NCBI RefSeq assembly: GCF_041260155.1
Contig: NW_027248277.1
Coordinates: 18,241,872 to 18,305,871, forward strand
Length of the DNA: 64,000 bases
DNA from: Ptychodera flava
Taxonomy: Eukaryota > Hemichordata > Enteropneusta > Ptychoderidae
Direction: 5' to 3'
Below, in pieces: positions 30,501 through 42,067 of the stretch. The position numbers were made by a program, and so were the translations under genes. Under the pieces are notes generated by a model, which was not told the origin of the DNA, did no database searches, and saw only the letters and a list, made by a program, of their open reading frames with translations. The stretch's first letter is position 1; every line of letters starts with the position of its first letter.

Positions 30501-30800
30501 AAGAACCTTGATGTAGGGTATGGAAATCGGTACATTAAGAACCTTGATGTGGGGTATGGAAATCGGTACATTAGAACCTTGATGTGGGGTATGGAAATCG
30601 GTACATTAAGAACCTTGATGTGGGGTATGGAAATCTGTACATTAAGAACCTTGATGTGGGGTATGGAAATCGGTACATTAAGAACCTTGATGTGGGGTAT
30701 GGAAATCGGTACATTAAGAACCTTGATGTGGGGTATGGAAATCGGTACATTAAGAACCTTGATGTGGGGTATGGAAATCGGTACAATAAGAACCTTTATG
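27588..30800 (+). repeat. 36-bp satellite array, about 89 units
   Basis: The unit is aagaaccttgatgtggggta followed by tggaaatcggtacatt. Two sites are dimorphic: gtGggg/gtAggg, and atcGgtac/atcTgtac. The stretch 29050-30320 is almost wholly gtGggg, whereas gtAggg units cluster on both sides (27910-29040 and 30330-30520), as expected for a freshly homogenised core. Rare 35- and 37-bp units shift the phase. Because 36 is divisible by three and the unit has no stop in several frames, long open frames appear on both strands (12-residue repeats such as MEIGTLRTLMWG and MYRFPYPTSRFL). I regard these as a by-product, not genes. Confidence 0.97.
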
Positions 30801-32254
30801 GTGTAAGGGTTAGGTTAAGTATGATTATTCATCATTGAAAATGATATTATTTGGTGATATTGACTACATTTTGAACAAAGAAAACTAGAATCGATAAATA
30901 ATTTGACTACGAACACGATTGGAACTTACACTTTGGGACAATTGGATGGTGAAGTAAGGTCATTTTAATCTGCTTATGACATTAAACTGGTCCAATAATC
31001 ATTTCCATTCAAGGTAATACATTACCAGGTCCATGGGACAATTGTGATTTACAAATTTAAGTAGGACCATCCTGAACCACTGATAATTAGTGGTGGTACC
31101 AGGTGTTGCGAATGTAAGCTAATCTGCTTTTCTTTTTAAGTTACACACTTGTTTTTATGAGTAATGTGTAATATCGCAACATTCAGCTATAGGGCACCTA
31201 ACACTTTTGAGAAATTGGAAAAATATGACGATAACACGATTGGAACCAATTTGGGATAATTGGATAGTGAAGTAATGTCTTTAAAATCTGCAAATGTAAG
31301 CTCATCTGCTTTTCTTTTTTACGTTACACACTTGTTTTTATGAGTAATTTGTAATATTGAGACATTCAGCTATAGGGCACCTAACATTTTTGAGAAATTT
31401 GAAAAATATGAAGATCCAATTATCCCAAATTAGTTCCAATCGTGTTATATATTGCTCTGTAAAGTAAACAACTTGATGTATAGTATGAAAATCGGTATGC
31501 TAATTGACTCAATACATGATGGGAGATTAATTATGATAATTCATAATTACAGATGATACAACATGGTGATATTTACAATATTTTAAACATAAAAGCCAGA
31601 AACCTCGAGTTTATCTCACTATCTGGCTGAGAACAACGATGAGTTTAAAGTGAGAACCATGGCATGGGAGAAGAATGAACCTTGTTATTGGGTATGGAAA
31701 TTGGTACATTAAGAACCTTTATGCTTTTAGGGTGTACACAATAATAATTCATGATTATTGATGATTAATCTCTTAGACATACCATATTTTGATCACAGAA
31801 AACAAGACACTTTTAAAGGTACGAAGTTGTTCTGTTAAGTAAGAACCTTGATGTTGGGTATGAAAATATATTGTCAAATTAAGAACGTTATGGTATTAGA
31901 ACGATAAAAATGCATAATTTATATTATGATTAAAAATAACAGTGTTGACCATATTTTGCAAATAGAAACCAAGATCCTCAAGGCTATTTGACTATATGGG
32001 TATGCACTTACTAGTATAAGAACCTTGTGTGAAATATGAAAAATGTGTACTTTTAGAACCAGCCGAGATCAGAACCTCACATAGGGATTACATCTAACTA
32101 TCATTTTTAAGTGAGCTGACTTGGGGGAGGGGGGGGGGAGTGGGTGGTCTGCTCGCAAGGTCAACCAGCCAACCAGGGCGTATTCTTATTGGAGTGGGAC
32201 CTAGACCGAAAAGTAGTACGTGTTGAACCTCATCTGTGGATTATTATCTAGTGA

Positions 32255-32589
32255 TTAACATTCACTTTCAGATTCAAATATCAGAGGGATTCTGATTTGT
32301 TGGTACTCCCAAGGTAATTTCGGAGCTGTATTGCAGTTTTCAGTGTAACACTCATTCATATTAAAGTGTCTTGTTTGCTCTGCGTCAATAGGAAGCAATT
32401 GCAGACAAACATCACAAATCTGTGAATACGGATTCATGAATTAGGCCATGGCATTACTTAACTTGGACCCTGCGTGGTTCTGATTGCACTGTTGCTTCTC
32501 GTTTTGACAAAAATGCACAGCTTCTGTCATTGGCGGCACTGTGCTTGTGATCGGCGATGGAAAAGTATTAATTTGGGAAGACATTGAGC
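32255..32589 (-). CDS. Candidate exons of an unrecognised minus-strand gene
   Basis: An exon candidate starts at 32419 after tattcacag and ends with a stop at 32255. It encodes a C-x2-C-x12-H-x5-C pattern (CDVC...HFNMNEC), loosely like ubiquitin-binding or C2HC fingers, then an acidic end. A second candidate begins at 32589 after a good acceptor (tttattttgttcccag) and carries a Ser/Pro/Thr-rich stretch. No donor between them is convincing. Chance open frame is the main alternative. Confidence 0.25.
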
Positions 32590-32663
32590 CTGGGAACAAA
32601 ATAAATTGTACCCCATTTTGATGCTTGTTAAAACACAACTCATCAAAATATGAACATTATATT

Positions 32664-34212
32664 CTTAGCCCGAGGGAGCCTTCTGTAATTACAGGAGGAA
32701 TGGGCTGTGGGAATTCCGTGCACACCTGTTCCGTAAAATGTGACCCTCCCCCTTGTCCGACATTCTAAAACTTGACCCTCCCCCCTTCCCCAACCACTGC
32801 AGTAATTTCCCAAGGAATAATTGAAACTGTATCAGCTAATTGATCTAACAATTGGTTTAATTGTTATGTAAGTTAGGGACAAATTATGGAGGGGAGGGCT
32901 GGTGTTTTTGGAGGGAGGGTCACAATTTATCATGCAAGCATTTTGCAAGCAATGTATTTCATACATTTGATGGAGGTCACAATATTTTGTGCAACTATAA
33001 CAAGGCAAGATATGGCTGATACAGTACTGCTTCACCCAAAAATATCAAATCATAATACATGGAGTCTGTCAGGCAAATTGACAATTTCCCACCACAAAAC
33101 ATGCTAAATCTGTATATTTTATATGTTTGATAATATATTTAAATGTACTTTGCTTGGAATGGGATGTAACATATGCATTTGTGTACAAGAAATTGATTTT
33201 GGAATTTCATCTAAAATGTTGGTTCCCTATACCGGCCGTACATGGCAGTCTATGATGAAACTAGGAATAATTTTTTCCAATACAAAACTAGGTAAATCTG
33301 TGCACTTGTGTACACTTGATTATTGGTATAAATTTTCATGATTAGACTAGAGTGGTTTCAAGTCCATGGTTGTGCAAGAAATGTGATTTTGGAATTTCAC
33401 GGAAATGTAGATTCATTATACCTGGCAGTCTATGATGAAACTATGAATAATTTTTTTCCAAATCCAAAATTGGTAAATCTGTGAATTTTTTATGCTTGAT
33501 TATTTGTATTAATGTTCATAATTAGGCTAAAGTGGTTTTAAGTCCATGGTTGTGCAAGAAATAGGATTTTGGAATTTCACCAAAATATTGATTCACTATA
33601 CCTGGCAGTCTATGATGGAATTATGAATAATTTTTTTTCCAATACAAAATTAGGTAAATCTGTGCATTAATATGTATGCTTGATTATTGATATTAATGTT
33701 CTTGATTAGACTAGAGTGGTATAAGTCCATGGTTGTGCAAGAAATTTGATTTTGGAATTTCACTGAAAAGTTGATTTACTGTACATGGTAGTCTAGATCT
33801 ATGAGAGAACTATGCACAAATTTTCAAATATAAAACTAAGATCTTAGCATTTAGGCTCATTTGATAATTGATATACACTTTTCCACCTGTTGCATATGTT
33901 TTTGTCTCTTGTCTTTCATCAGTTTTAACTGTTCAAAGTGTTTAATGTAGGATACCACTGCATCTTCTTTGCTTAATTGTAAAACTTGTGGGTAATGTAT
34001 GTGTTTGAAAGAATCTGGTGATTTATTATTCGGGAATTATCACACGGACAATCAAAGGTTTGGCCATAAAATCTGCTCACGTGTCAAAGGTGACCCTCCC
34101 CAAAAGATAGGTTTATAAAAAATGACCTTCCCCCTTGAACAGTCTTCTAAAAAGTGACCCTCCCCCCGATTCCCCCGGACCACCCCTCTGTAAGTTCTGA
34201 AGGCTCCCTAAG
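32664..34212. mobile_element. 1.55 kb terminal-inverted-repeat element with internal tandem repeats
   Basis: The left end cttagcccgagggagccttc, then tgtaattacagg, matches the inverse of the right end (ctgtaagttctgaaggctcc, ctaag). Subterminal gtgaccctccccc blocks occur at both sides. The middle has four 180-190 bp tandem units. A weathered relative of the subterminal part lies near 19850-19930. No coding capacity. Confidence 0.7.
33195..33930 (+). repeat. Four tandem units of 180-190 bp
   Basis: gattttggaatttca recurs at 33195, 33385, 33565 and 33748, each followed by acctggcagtctatgatgaa and later agtccatggttgtgcaagaa. Confidence 0.85.
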
Positions 34213-34476
34213 TTAAATGTTTTTAATGAACAGACATGCATAAAAAACGCAGAGTGATAACTCATTTTGTTCATTACCTTGCACAAAAAGTACAAATATA
34301 GTTTATAACTAGGTAATAATTTCATGAAATTTTCACAAATGACACAGGAAGTCATATAATGATTTTGATCAAACACAGAGTCAAATAATTTAATTATAAA
34401 AACAAAGGGGCGACGAGCATTTCTGGGGGGAGAGGGAAAACCTCACACAGGTTCAATTTTTTTCAATTTTAGTCCC

Positions 34477-34925
34477 CGTGGATGCAGTCTGGTGGGGACT
34501 TATAGATTGGGCCCGTCCATCCGTCTGTCCATCCATGTGTCTGTGCATTCATCCGTTTCGTTGTCACCCCTGAGCCAATTTTTTTCAAACTGTGTGCAAG
34601 GATAAAGTATTGTGGCATACATATGCACGTCAATTTATTTCACGATATGATCCAATATACCAACAGCAATGACTTCACTTTCCCAAGTGCACAAACATGA
34701 CAACCACTCCCCCAGACCAATATCATGTGATTTCCCAACATTTAACAAATTCACCCCTCTCCTCTGAAATGAAGCTCTACCAAGCATGTCATTCAATCAC
34801 CGTAATTAAAACACCATAAGTTAGCGGGGACTGTGTCATCAGCGATGACTTGTTGAAAATAAGAATAGGACGTTGGTCATTTATTCAGTTATCCACTGTC
34901 CCTACAGGGACTGTGAGTTACCTAA
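34477..34925 (+). mobile_element. Fragment of an element related to H2
   Basis: ttttagtccccgtggatgca, gtctggtgg and ggacttatagattgggcc resemble the inverse of 37640-37685 in element H2. A tccgtctgtccatccatgtg microsatellite-like stretch follows, and a ccctacaggga hairpin lies near 34905. Probably a sister family with the same start. Confidence 0.4.
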
Positions 34926-35865
34926 CAATCTTTATTTATTTATTTAAAATGACAGGGAATTGGCTACTTTTCAAGGTTAAGGACGATTGCAATTAAAAGA
35001 CCTGCGCAGCAAACAAATCCTTTGGTTTGCTCTCAACCTTGCCCCACCCTTGAGCTCCCTAAAATGGAAGTTTGGAAGTGTGATAATTCAATGATGATCG
35101 AACAGTAATTTGAATCCCCCCTCCCCCCCCCCCCCCCCCCACACACACAATAAATTTTGAAGTTCAACTGCTGACTGGTTTTTCCACACCAAACATTTCA
35201 AATGAAACTCTGAATGGTGATTGAGTGTCACTCAATTATTAATTACTGATACATGTAATTGTTTGCTGTGCACTGATGTGTTTGAACGTCAATGTGTGTG
35301 TTTTACTAACTCCAGTTCATGTTGGGGGAGGGGGGTGGTCAAACCTGAAATCATGAGAAACAGTGCCATTAGATTTTGTTCAGCAGTGTGGAGGGACTGT
35401 GGTCTATACTTGAGAGGGAAAAACTAACATCACAAATTAATTGCCAAGCATTTGTTGTGTATGGATAATTCCGGGCAAGACAGCTCCTTGCAGACGACCT
35501 TAATAAATCTGCTATAACAGGTCTACAATATTTGACAGAAGAGCTAAAACTCTTCAGAGTATCAGTTGCAATTGCCTTACGAATGTGTTAATGAATATAT
35601 CATGAATAGATGAGCATTACTGTTTGATGAATATTTCATGAATCATATTTTAATGAATGATTTATGAATAACAAAATTTATCATTGCTCATTAAAAATTC
35701 TGTTCATTTTAACGTTCACGCACATGCATGAACTGTTCATGAGCACCTCATGAATAGTGCATGAACTAAATTCATGCACTCTTCATGAATTATTCATAAA
35801 CCACTCACCAGGGCTGGTATGTAACATTCTTACAAAGCTACACTCCAATCACCTATATCAACAAT
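34926..35865. other. Intergenic; poly-C run and a TTCATGAAT cluster
   Basis: A C run of about 25 lies near 35110-35140 and is followed by an ACAC run. Positions 35590-35810 are crowded with the palindromic word TTCATGAAT and variants. No gene recognised. Confidence 0.45.
35590..35810. repeat. Cluster of ATGAAT/TTCATGAAT palindromic words
   Basis: About ten copies of catgaat/attcatg-type words in both orientations within 220 bp, at uneven spacing. Some overlap as inverted pairs (ttcatgcactcttcatgaat). Confidence 0.7.
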
Positions 35866-36339
35866 AGCGTCAATGACACTGTAGCTCCCATCCTGGACTA
35901 TTTAGTGTTTGTTCTCTGGTCAGATATTTGAACATGTGTGAAAGGGATAAAGTGCATGAAGTGAAAATACTTAAATGAAATGTACTGGAGACAGTGAAAT
36001 ATGTTTAATGTAATTATTCAGAATATAAAATGGAAAAAAATTAGATATATCGAATACTGTGATACAACCATTAACTCAACAAGTCATTTACAATGACATA
36101 GTCCCCACTTGTAATAGGAGTATTAGTCTTGATGGGGCAGGAAAATGTGGTCATTAAGAAGTATCACTGGAGTGTATATGTTGAGATCTATGGGCACATA
36201 GGTCTATGTCGTTGTTCCCAATTTGAAACACATGAGGCATGTCTAAGTTATGGTTCTAAATCGGGAAAAAAGATCAGACCTCTAGCAGTATTGGCCAGCC
36301 AAGAAATACGTATGCGCATTATAAATGAGGTACAAGATG

Positions 36340-37600
36340 TGACATCTTAAGGTCTAATATCCTATCAAAATTGGAGGGTATAGAACTTGTGGTTACTGAA
36401 ATATGCATATATATGTTAATCAAGGTCAAAGGTCATCGAGGTCACATGAGATTTAAAAAAAAAACTATATTGCTAATTAATCCATATATGCCAAAAATTC
36501 AGACCTCTAGCTCTATTGGCTTGCCCACAATTATATATGGGCATAATTAACGAGGTAAAGCATGTGTTTTATAAGGTCTCCCATCCTACTAAATACAAAG
36601 GACATAGCACTTGTGGTTACTTATTTATTGACATAAACATATATTTGAGGTAAAAGGTCATCGAGGTCACATGACATTTTGTCAAAAATTTCTCTCCTAT
36701 AGTTATCCCTATATACCAAAAATCAGACATCCAGCTCTATTGGCTCGCTCAGAATGAGATATGCGCATAATTATTGAGGTACAGTATGTGGCGTCATAAG
36801 GTGTCCAATCATACCAAACATGAAGGGTGTAGCACTTGTGGTTACCGAGTTATGGAAAAATATGTATATTTGAGGTCAAAGGTCACCGAGGTCACGTGAC
36901 ATTTTGTCAAAAAAAATGTTTTGCTAAGTTATCCCTATATACCAAAATCAGACCTCTAGCTCTATTGCTCGCTCAAAATTAGATATGTGCATAATTAATG
37001 AGGTACAATATGTGGGTCATAAGTGTCCCATCATACCATACATGAAGGGTGTAGCACTTGTGGTTACTGAGTTATGGACAAATATGTATATTTGAGGTCA
37101 AAGGTCACCGAGGTCACGTGACACTTTGTCAAAAAAATTGTATTGCTAAGTTATCCCTATATACCAAAAATCAGACCTCTAGCTCTATTGGCTCGCTCAA
37201 AATTAGATATGTGCATAATTAATGAGGTACAATATGTGGCGTCATAAGGTGTCCCATCATACCATACATGAGGCTGTAGCACTTGTGGTTACTGAGTTAT
37301 GGACAAATATGTATATTTGAGGTCAAAGGTCACCGAGGTCACGTGACATTTTGTCAAAAAAATTGTTTTGCTAAGTTATCCCTATATACCAAAAATCAGA
37401 CCTCTAGCTCTATTGGCTCGCTCAAAATTAGATATGTGCATAATTAATGAGGTACAATATGTGGCGTCATAAGCTGTCCCATCATACCATATATGAAGGG
37501 TGGTAGCACTTGTGGTTACTGAGTTATGGACAAATATGTATATTTGAGATCAAAGGTCATCAAGGTCACATGACATTTTGTCAAAATATCCGCGATATCT
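36340..37600 (+). repeat. 225-bp minisatellite of H2, six units, each with AGGTCA triplet
   Basis: aggtcaaaggtca or a variant recurs at about 36423, 36648, 36873, 37095, 37320 and 37548. The best units read AGGTCA-A-AGGTCA-CCG-AGGTCACGTGA: a DR1 nuclear-receptor element, a third half-site, and an overlapping TCACGTGA E-box. The outer units are more diverged than the inner ones. Confidence 0.85.
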
Positions 37601-38236
37601 GCGTGAACGGATGGACTCACGGATGGACGAACAGATCGACATGACCCAATCTATAAGCTCACTGGACTTCATCCGTGGGGACTAAAAATTGTGTCACTGC
37701 ATCCTTTTTGCAATATGAATACGATGAGAAACTAAATTTTTATTTTTCGTGGCCTTATACATAGGAGTCTATGGAGATCTGCCTTATACATGGGAGTCTA
37801 TGGACGTGTAAACTAAAAATATGCAAATTTCACCACGATTTGCCCAAATTTGGGAAAGGTCACTCCTATGCACTTCCATACCAAGTTTCAAATCAATCGG
37901 ACTTGTGGTTTCAGAGCAGGAGATTTTTTGACCAAAAATGGGAGAAAATTACAAAAAAATTCATGAAAAATAGCAAGTCCAAGATACTGACCCAAGATGT
38001 GCACAATCATTTCATGTCAGCCCAAAGTACTTACATGCTAATTTTTCATGTAATCTGCTCAGTGGTTATTGAGTTTTTTTTCAATTTTGACTGTTTTTAC
38101 ATTTTTTCACTTAATTTGCATATTTTTGGCAATGACAACTTCATTTGAACAAAATCTCATCTACAGCCCATCATCCATGTACACACCAAATATCAAGATG
38201 AAATGTACAGCGGTTTGGAGTTTTTGATGTTGACGG

Positions 38237-38310
38237 ACAGACATACAGACATACAGACATACAGACATACAGACGTACAGACATACAGACATACATACAT
38301 ACAGACATTT
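38237..38310. repeat. CAGACATA microsatellite
   Basis: About nine units of cagacata with two variants. The matching TATGTCTG run in the inverted copy lies at 57668-57740. Confidence 0.9.
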
Positions 38311-38448
38311 CCCTAGCCTATAAGAATAGCTTCCATTGCCATATAACATATGGCTATGGAGCTAACAATATACTAGTATTTGTAAATGTAAAATTAAACA
38401 TTTTTTTATCATTCTCTTTTCTGAAAAACTTCAGAAATTTTCTTTTAA

Positions 38449-38800
38449 GGTAGTGCCTTAAAGTGAAAGGCTTAAAATTTTGCTCAAACTTTCTTCAGAG
38501 AATATTTCAATCATTTTCAAAATCAAGAATAAAAGTCTAGGGTCACCATGCAATGTTTTGAGCTAGAGAAACAAATTACTCAAGATTTATTGATATTTAA
38601 AATTCAAAATGGCCACCATCCCTGTGTTAAAACAAAATTTTCGATTTTCGAAGAATTAAGCAGGTGAAAAGTTTTCTTACATCAAGAGCTTTAAAAATGA
38701 ACCCCCCACAAGTGGTAGATCAGAAAAGAACTGAAAAGATGCAAGAGTCCAAATATCTGTCACTGAGGGGCGTTTTACCTTTTAAAAGAGAGTAGGCAAA
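38449..38800 (+). repeat. Dispersed repeat family D, copy 1
   Basis: It begins aaggtagtgccttaaagtga and includes cttaaaattttgctcaaact, gccaccatccctgtgttaa and a ccacaagtggtagatcag end. Other copies: 41529-41960 (+), 49890-50290 (-) and 50925-51245 (+). Confidence 0.65.
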
Positions 38801-38823
38801 AGAGGTTTCATATGCTGCTACAG

Positions 38824-39285
38824 TTCCTGTCAAAAATAGTGGTGATTGTTGCAGACAAAACTCACGAGCTAGGTTCATTGCCATGTGGTGAATGCACTTT
38901 ATTGACATAAAATCTTATATGATTTTGGTCATGGGAGACAAATTATATTAATCTCTAACAGAGGTGGCACTTAATGAAGTAACACACATACAAGCTTCAT
39001 ACTGAAATAGTACTGGCCATAGAAAAGCCATACACAGTTTACTATTTCTACACTTCCTGTCAAAAATAGTGGTGATTGTTGCAGACAAAACTCACGAGCT
39101 AGGTTCATTGCCATGTGGTGAATGCACTTTATTGACATAAAATCTTATATGATTTTGGTCATGGGAGACAAATTATATTAATCTCTAACAGAGGTGGCAC
39201 TTAATGAAGTAACACACATACAAGCTTCATACTGAAATAGTACTGGCCATAGAAAAGCCATACACAGTTTACTATTTCTACACTT
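38824..39285 (+). repeat. Identical 230-bp tandem duplication
   Basis: 38824-39053 and 39054-39283 read the same base for base as far as I can see (caaaaatagtggtgattgtt through ttactatttctacactt). Such identity means a very recent event or an assembly artefact. Confidence 0.9.
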
Positions 39286-39855
39286 ATTGTTGCAGAGATC
39301 TTTGCCAATTGTTCTGCATCTTCAACTGAGAAGAACGTTCAAAACAGCTAACACCTACCTACACATTATACATGTATGTACATGTATCATCGATGGAATG
39401 AAAACGCCCCCTAATTTTGATAAATGGGGCAGAAATTGCTCCTCTCAATGAACATGAACAGAGACAATCATGGCAAACGTCTCTGACTGTAGGAACACTG
39501 CACATCAACAGGGAGTAACAACATCAAAAACAAAACTGTGCAAAAAATTATGAAAAGTTACAGCTACTAGCTCTTAAGTTAGTGAAAATAGCTTTTGGCT
39601 CAACACTGCTTGGCAAAGATTGTGGACCTGGCAGTTTGAACCACTCATTTTTCAAGGGTGGAGATTTGGCCGAGCAGTTTTGACTGTGATGAATTTGCTA
39701 GGTGACTGGGTGCCGTACGGTGTGAGTTTGAATCTGATCAAAAATCCACAGCATTTCACACTTGCTCAGCCACAGGAACATTTTCAGTTCACATCCAGTT
39801 GTTTTGATGAAGTTTCGTGGTCCTTGAGCACAAGTTAGTTCCAGATTGTGTTTCT
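39286..39855. other. Intergenic; nothing recognised
   Basis: Moderately AT-rich sequence without convincing frame or repeat. Confidence 0.4.
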
Positions 39856-41529
39856 TTAACCCTTTTCCTGCCGAGCGCCCTTGTCCGTTATCCTGCCAAG
39901 TCAGTAAAAAACCGCCCCATAATATGTGCCTTCAAAAGATTGGCTCTCCTGCATGTTATCCTGCCAGGCATTTTGGCAGAAATCGCCCATTTTCAGGGTT
40001 GTTTTAGCCGTACTTATACGTGTTAGACTTCGATAATTTCTACATGCCCGTAGACAGGGAAGGAGCTCAAGGGTTACTGCAGAAAAAAATTGAGGTCACC
40101 GGCTTTGTTTGCCCCTGGGAGTGCGTCATTTTATTGCCGTTTCATGTTTATTTTTTCGGAAATAAACTCCTCAGTATTACGCACGTCCGCTAGGCACAAA
40201 CATCACCTCACTCGTCTGTTAGTCAGAGACCCTGAGGGTCGTGCTAGGGGTGCAGCAGCACCGGCAAACCTGTCCTGTTTCCCCAGGGTAGGGTCAATTG
40301 AATACGTACCTTCAACGACTTGGCAGTGTAGCACAAAAACTACGTTTTTGCCGTTGTATTAACGACATGGCTGAGCCATTGAAGCACAGCTCCACGTAGT
40401 TTAGCCAGCTCAGTTGGGAGTTGGTTTACGAGTATTACCGTTCATTACTGACTTAATCGAGTGGTCCTCAGTCAGGTACGGGTTTGTACCGACATGGCTT
40501 GGGCTGCAGCTAACCAGTGATAACCAGTCACTACACCCAAGTCTTCAGTTCACTTTTGCGATGCACGGGTTGCAACGCAATATGCTTCCATTGTTCTAGC
40601 CATCGACGTGTCCACATGCTGGCAGCCATATTGTACTGCTAGCTGGTTTGCATAACAAAAGCAGTCCCTGCTAAATGCAGGTGGTATCCCCGTAGCAGAC
40701 TAGCATTGACCTTATGTCCCCTTTTGAATTCTCTGTACGCAAACAGCGTACGTAGTTACCAATGCGTCGGCAAGAGGATACGTTTGCCTGCAAACCAGAG
40801 CCAATACTTCGGACGATGGAATAAATAAAAAATCCAAAGCTACGTCCATTGAATGGCACGGCCAAGGCTGGTGAAGGACGTTGCCTGGCTTGAACTTGCA
40901 GAGCTGAAGCCCAGCTTAGTACGTTGGACACCAGTTTAATGGTATTTCTGAGTCGTTCATATCCGTTCCATCGGAGGAACAAGTCGAGCCGTCCTGTCAA
41001 AAATACGTTCTCATTTTCAGTCACGCACACTGAATAAGTGACTTTCGTCTCGCACCATCGGCATATCTGCCAAGTCGTTTGCAAGAGGTAGCCTTCTAGA
41101 TTAGCATTGCCGAGTTGGTCAAGTTCGGCAGCAATCTCTATAGTGCCAGGCAGCCAAGTATGTCCAAGTCTGCCAGAAAATGTCACCATGCTATCCTGCC
41201 AAGTCCGCTAAAAAGCGGTAAAAAAAAAACCCAGCCCCCCTCGGGTGTGGGGGACTGGCGGACAGGTTTCTGCCCTTTCCCTGTCTATCGACTCCCTGCG
41301 AACCCATTTCGAGGGGAAAAGGCGTTCCTTGTCAGAAAACCTGTCCTCGGATGACCCCTAAAGCGCATAGGGGATAGCAAAACGTAGTGCCGTCGACTTG
41401 GCAGGAAAGGGGGTACCCAAAAAGGGTCCGATTTCCACCGGGTTGGTAGAATAACGGTCACCAGTACTTAGATTCTGGCTACACCGAATTTCAAGTGGAT
41501 TTTCACCGACTTGGCAGGAAAAGGGTTAA
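39856..41529 (+). mobile_element. 1.67 kb TTAA element, family PA, both ends present
   Basis: It starts TTAACCCTTTTCCTGCCGAG and ends cttggcaggaaaagggttaa. Its body is nearly the same as 7846-9317, differing by scattered small changes. Several internal words repeat the end sequence (cctgccaagtcagtaaaaaa, ctgccaagtccgctaaaaag, atcctgccaggca), so it is built from subterminal repeats. There is no transposase; it would depend on a piggyBac-type enzyme elsewhere. That class is inferred from TTAA and the CCC start. Confidence 0.75.
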
Positions 41530-41960
41530 GGTAGTATGCACCTTGAAAATGAAAGACTTAAACTTTTGCTCATACTTTCCTCAAGGAACTCTTCAACCAG
41601 TCTCGCTTTCAAAATCAAGGATAAAAATTGGGGGTCACCTTGCAAATTTTGGTAGTAAAGAAACAAAATATACCTTACATTTATTGATATTTGAAACACA
41701 AAATGGTCACCTTCCCTGTGTTAACTCTATGGAGAATATACGGCTGGTTTTCAATCGGGTTCATACTCACAACATTCGGCGTCAGTCGCCTAGTGGAGAG
41801 GCAACAGACAGAACGGCTCGGCTAAATAAAATTTTCGATTTTTGAAAAAATATTTTTTTTACACTAAGAACTTTCAAATGAGCCCCCATAAGTGGTAGAC
41901 CAAGAAACAATTTCAAAAGTTTTAGAGTCGAAATATCTGTCCCAGAGGCACATTTAAATA
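41529..41960 (+). repeat. Dispersed repeat family D, copy 2
   Basis: It starts aaggtagtatgcaccttgaa directly at the right TTAA of the PA element and continues through cttaaacttttgctcatact, ccttccctgtgttaac and cataagtggtagaccaag. Confidence 0.65.
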
Positions 41961-42067
41961 TGATACGAATACAATGTTCTTCTACAGTCTTCGATGTTTT
42001 TACTTTTTTTGCTGGGCTGAGAACATACATACTTGCTTCAAGACATGATAATCACACTGTGAGATCT

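Larger units (their letters stand above)
26270..32100 (+). repeat. Degenerate long repeat X, right copy with 36-bp array
   Basis: From 26270 to about 27000 the blocks (aggttc..., cgatttccatacgcc) run on the minus strand. From about 27270 they run on the plus strand, first degenerate, then as the perfect 36-bp array, then degenerate again to 32100. The right end (31920-32095) is the inverted counterpart of 17434-17600: both share tatgtgagg(c/t)tct, gcatacccatat.gtcaaata and tttgcaaaatatggtcaaca in matching order. The unit and its setting are therefore older than the array. Confidence 0.65.
35866..38365 (+). mobile_element. 2.5 kb minisatellite-bearing element H2, copy 1
   Basis: Order: a unique left part beginning gcgtcaatgacactgtagct, six 225-bp tandem units (about 36340-37600), a unique segment with ggacttcatccgtggggact, a CAGACATA microsatellite (38237-38310), and a right end with ccatatggctatggagct. 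An inverted copy lies at 57613-61036. The flanks aacaata (35862 and 38366) may be a 7-bp target duplication. Plan and microsatellite match the pearl/DINE-like, Helentron-associated class, though a true target duplication would argue against it. No coding capacity. This copy keeps the empty TTAA site at 35971-35974 that is filled in the other copy. Confidence 0.7.

Noticed and set aside
27607-30838. Long open frames (up to 535 codons) on both strands with 12-residue repeats
   Set aside because: They follow from a 36-bp satellite whose length is divisible by three. They appear in several frames at once, shift with each 35- or 37-bp unit, and lack splice or start context.
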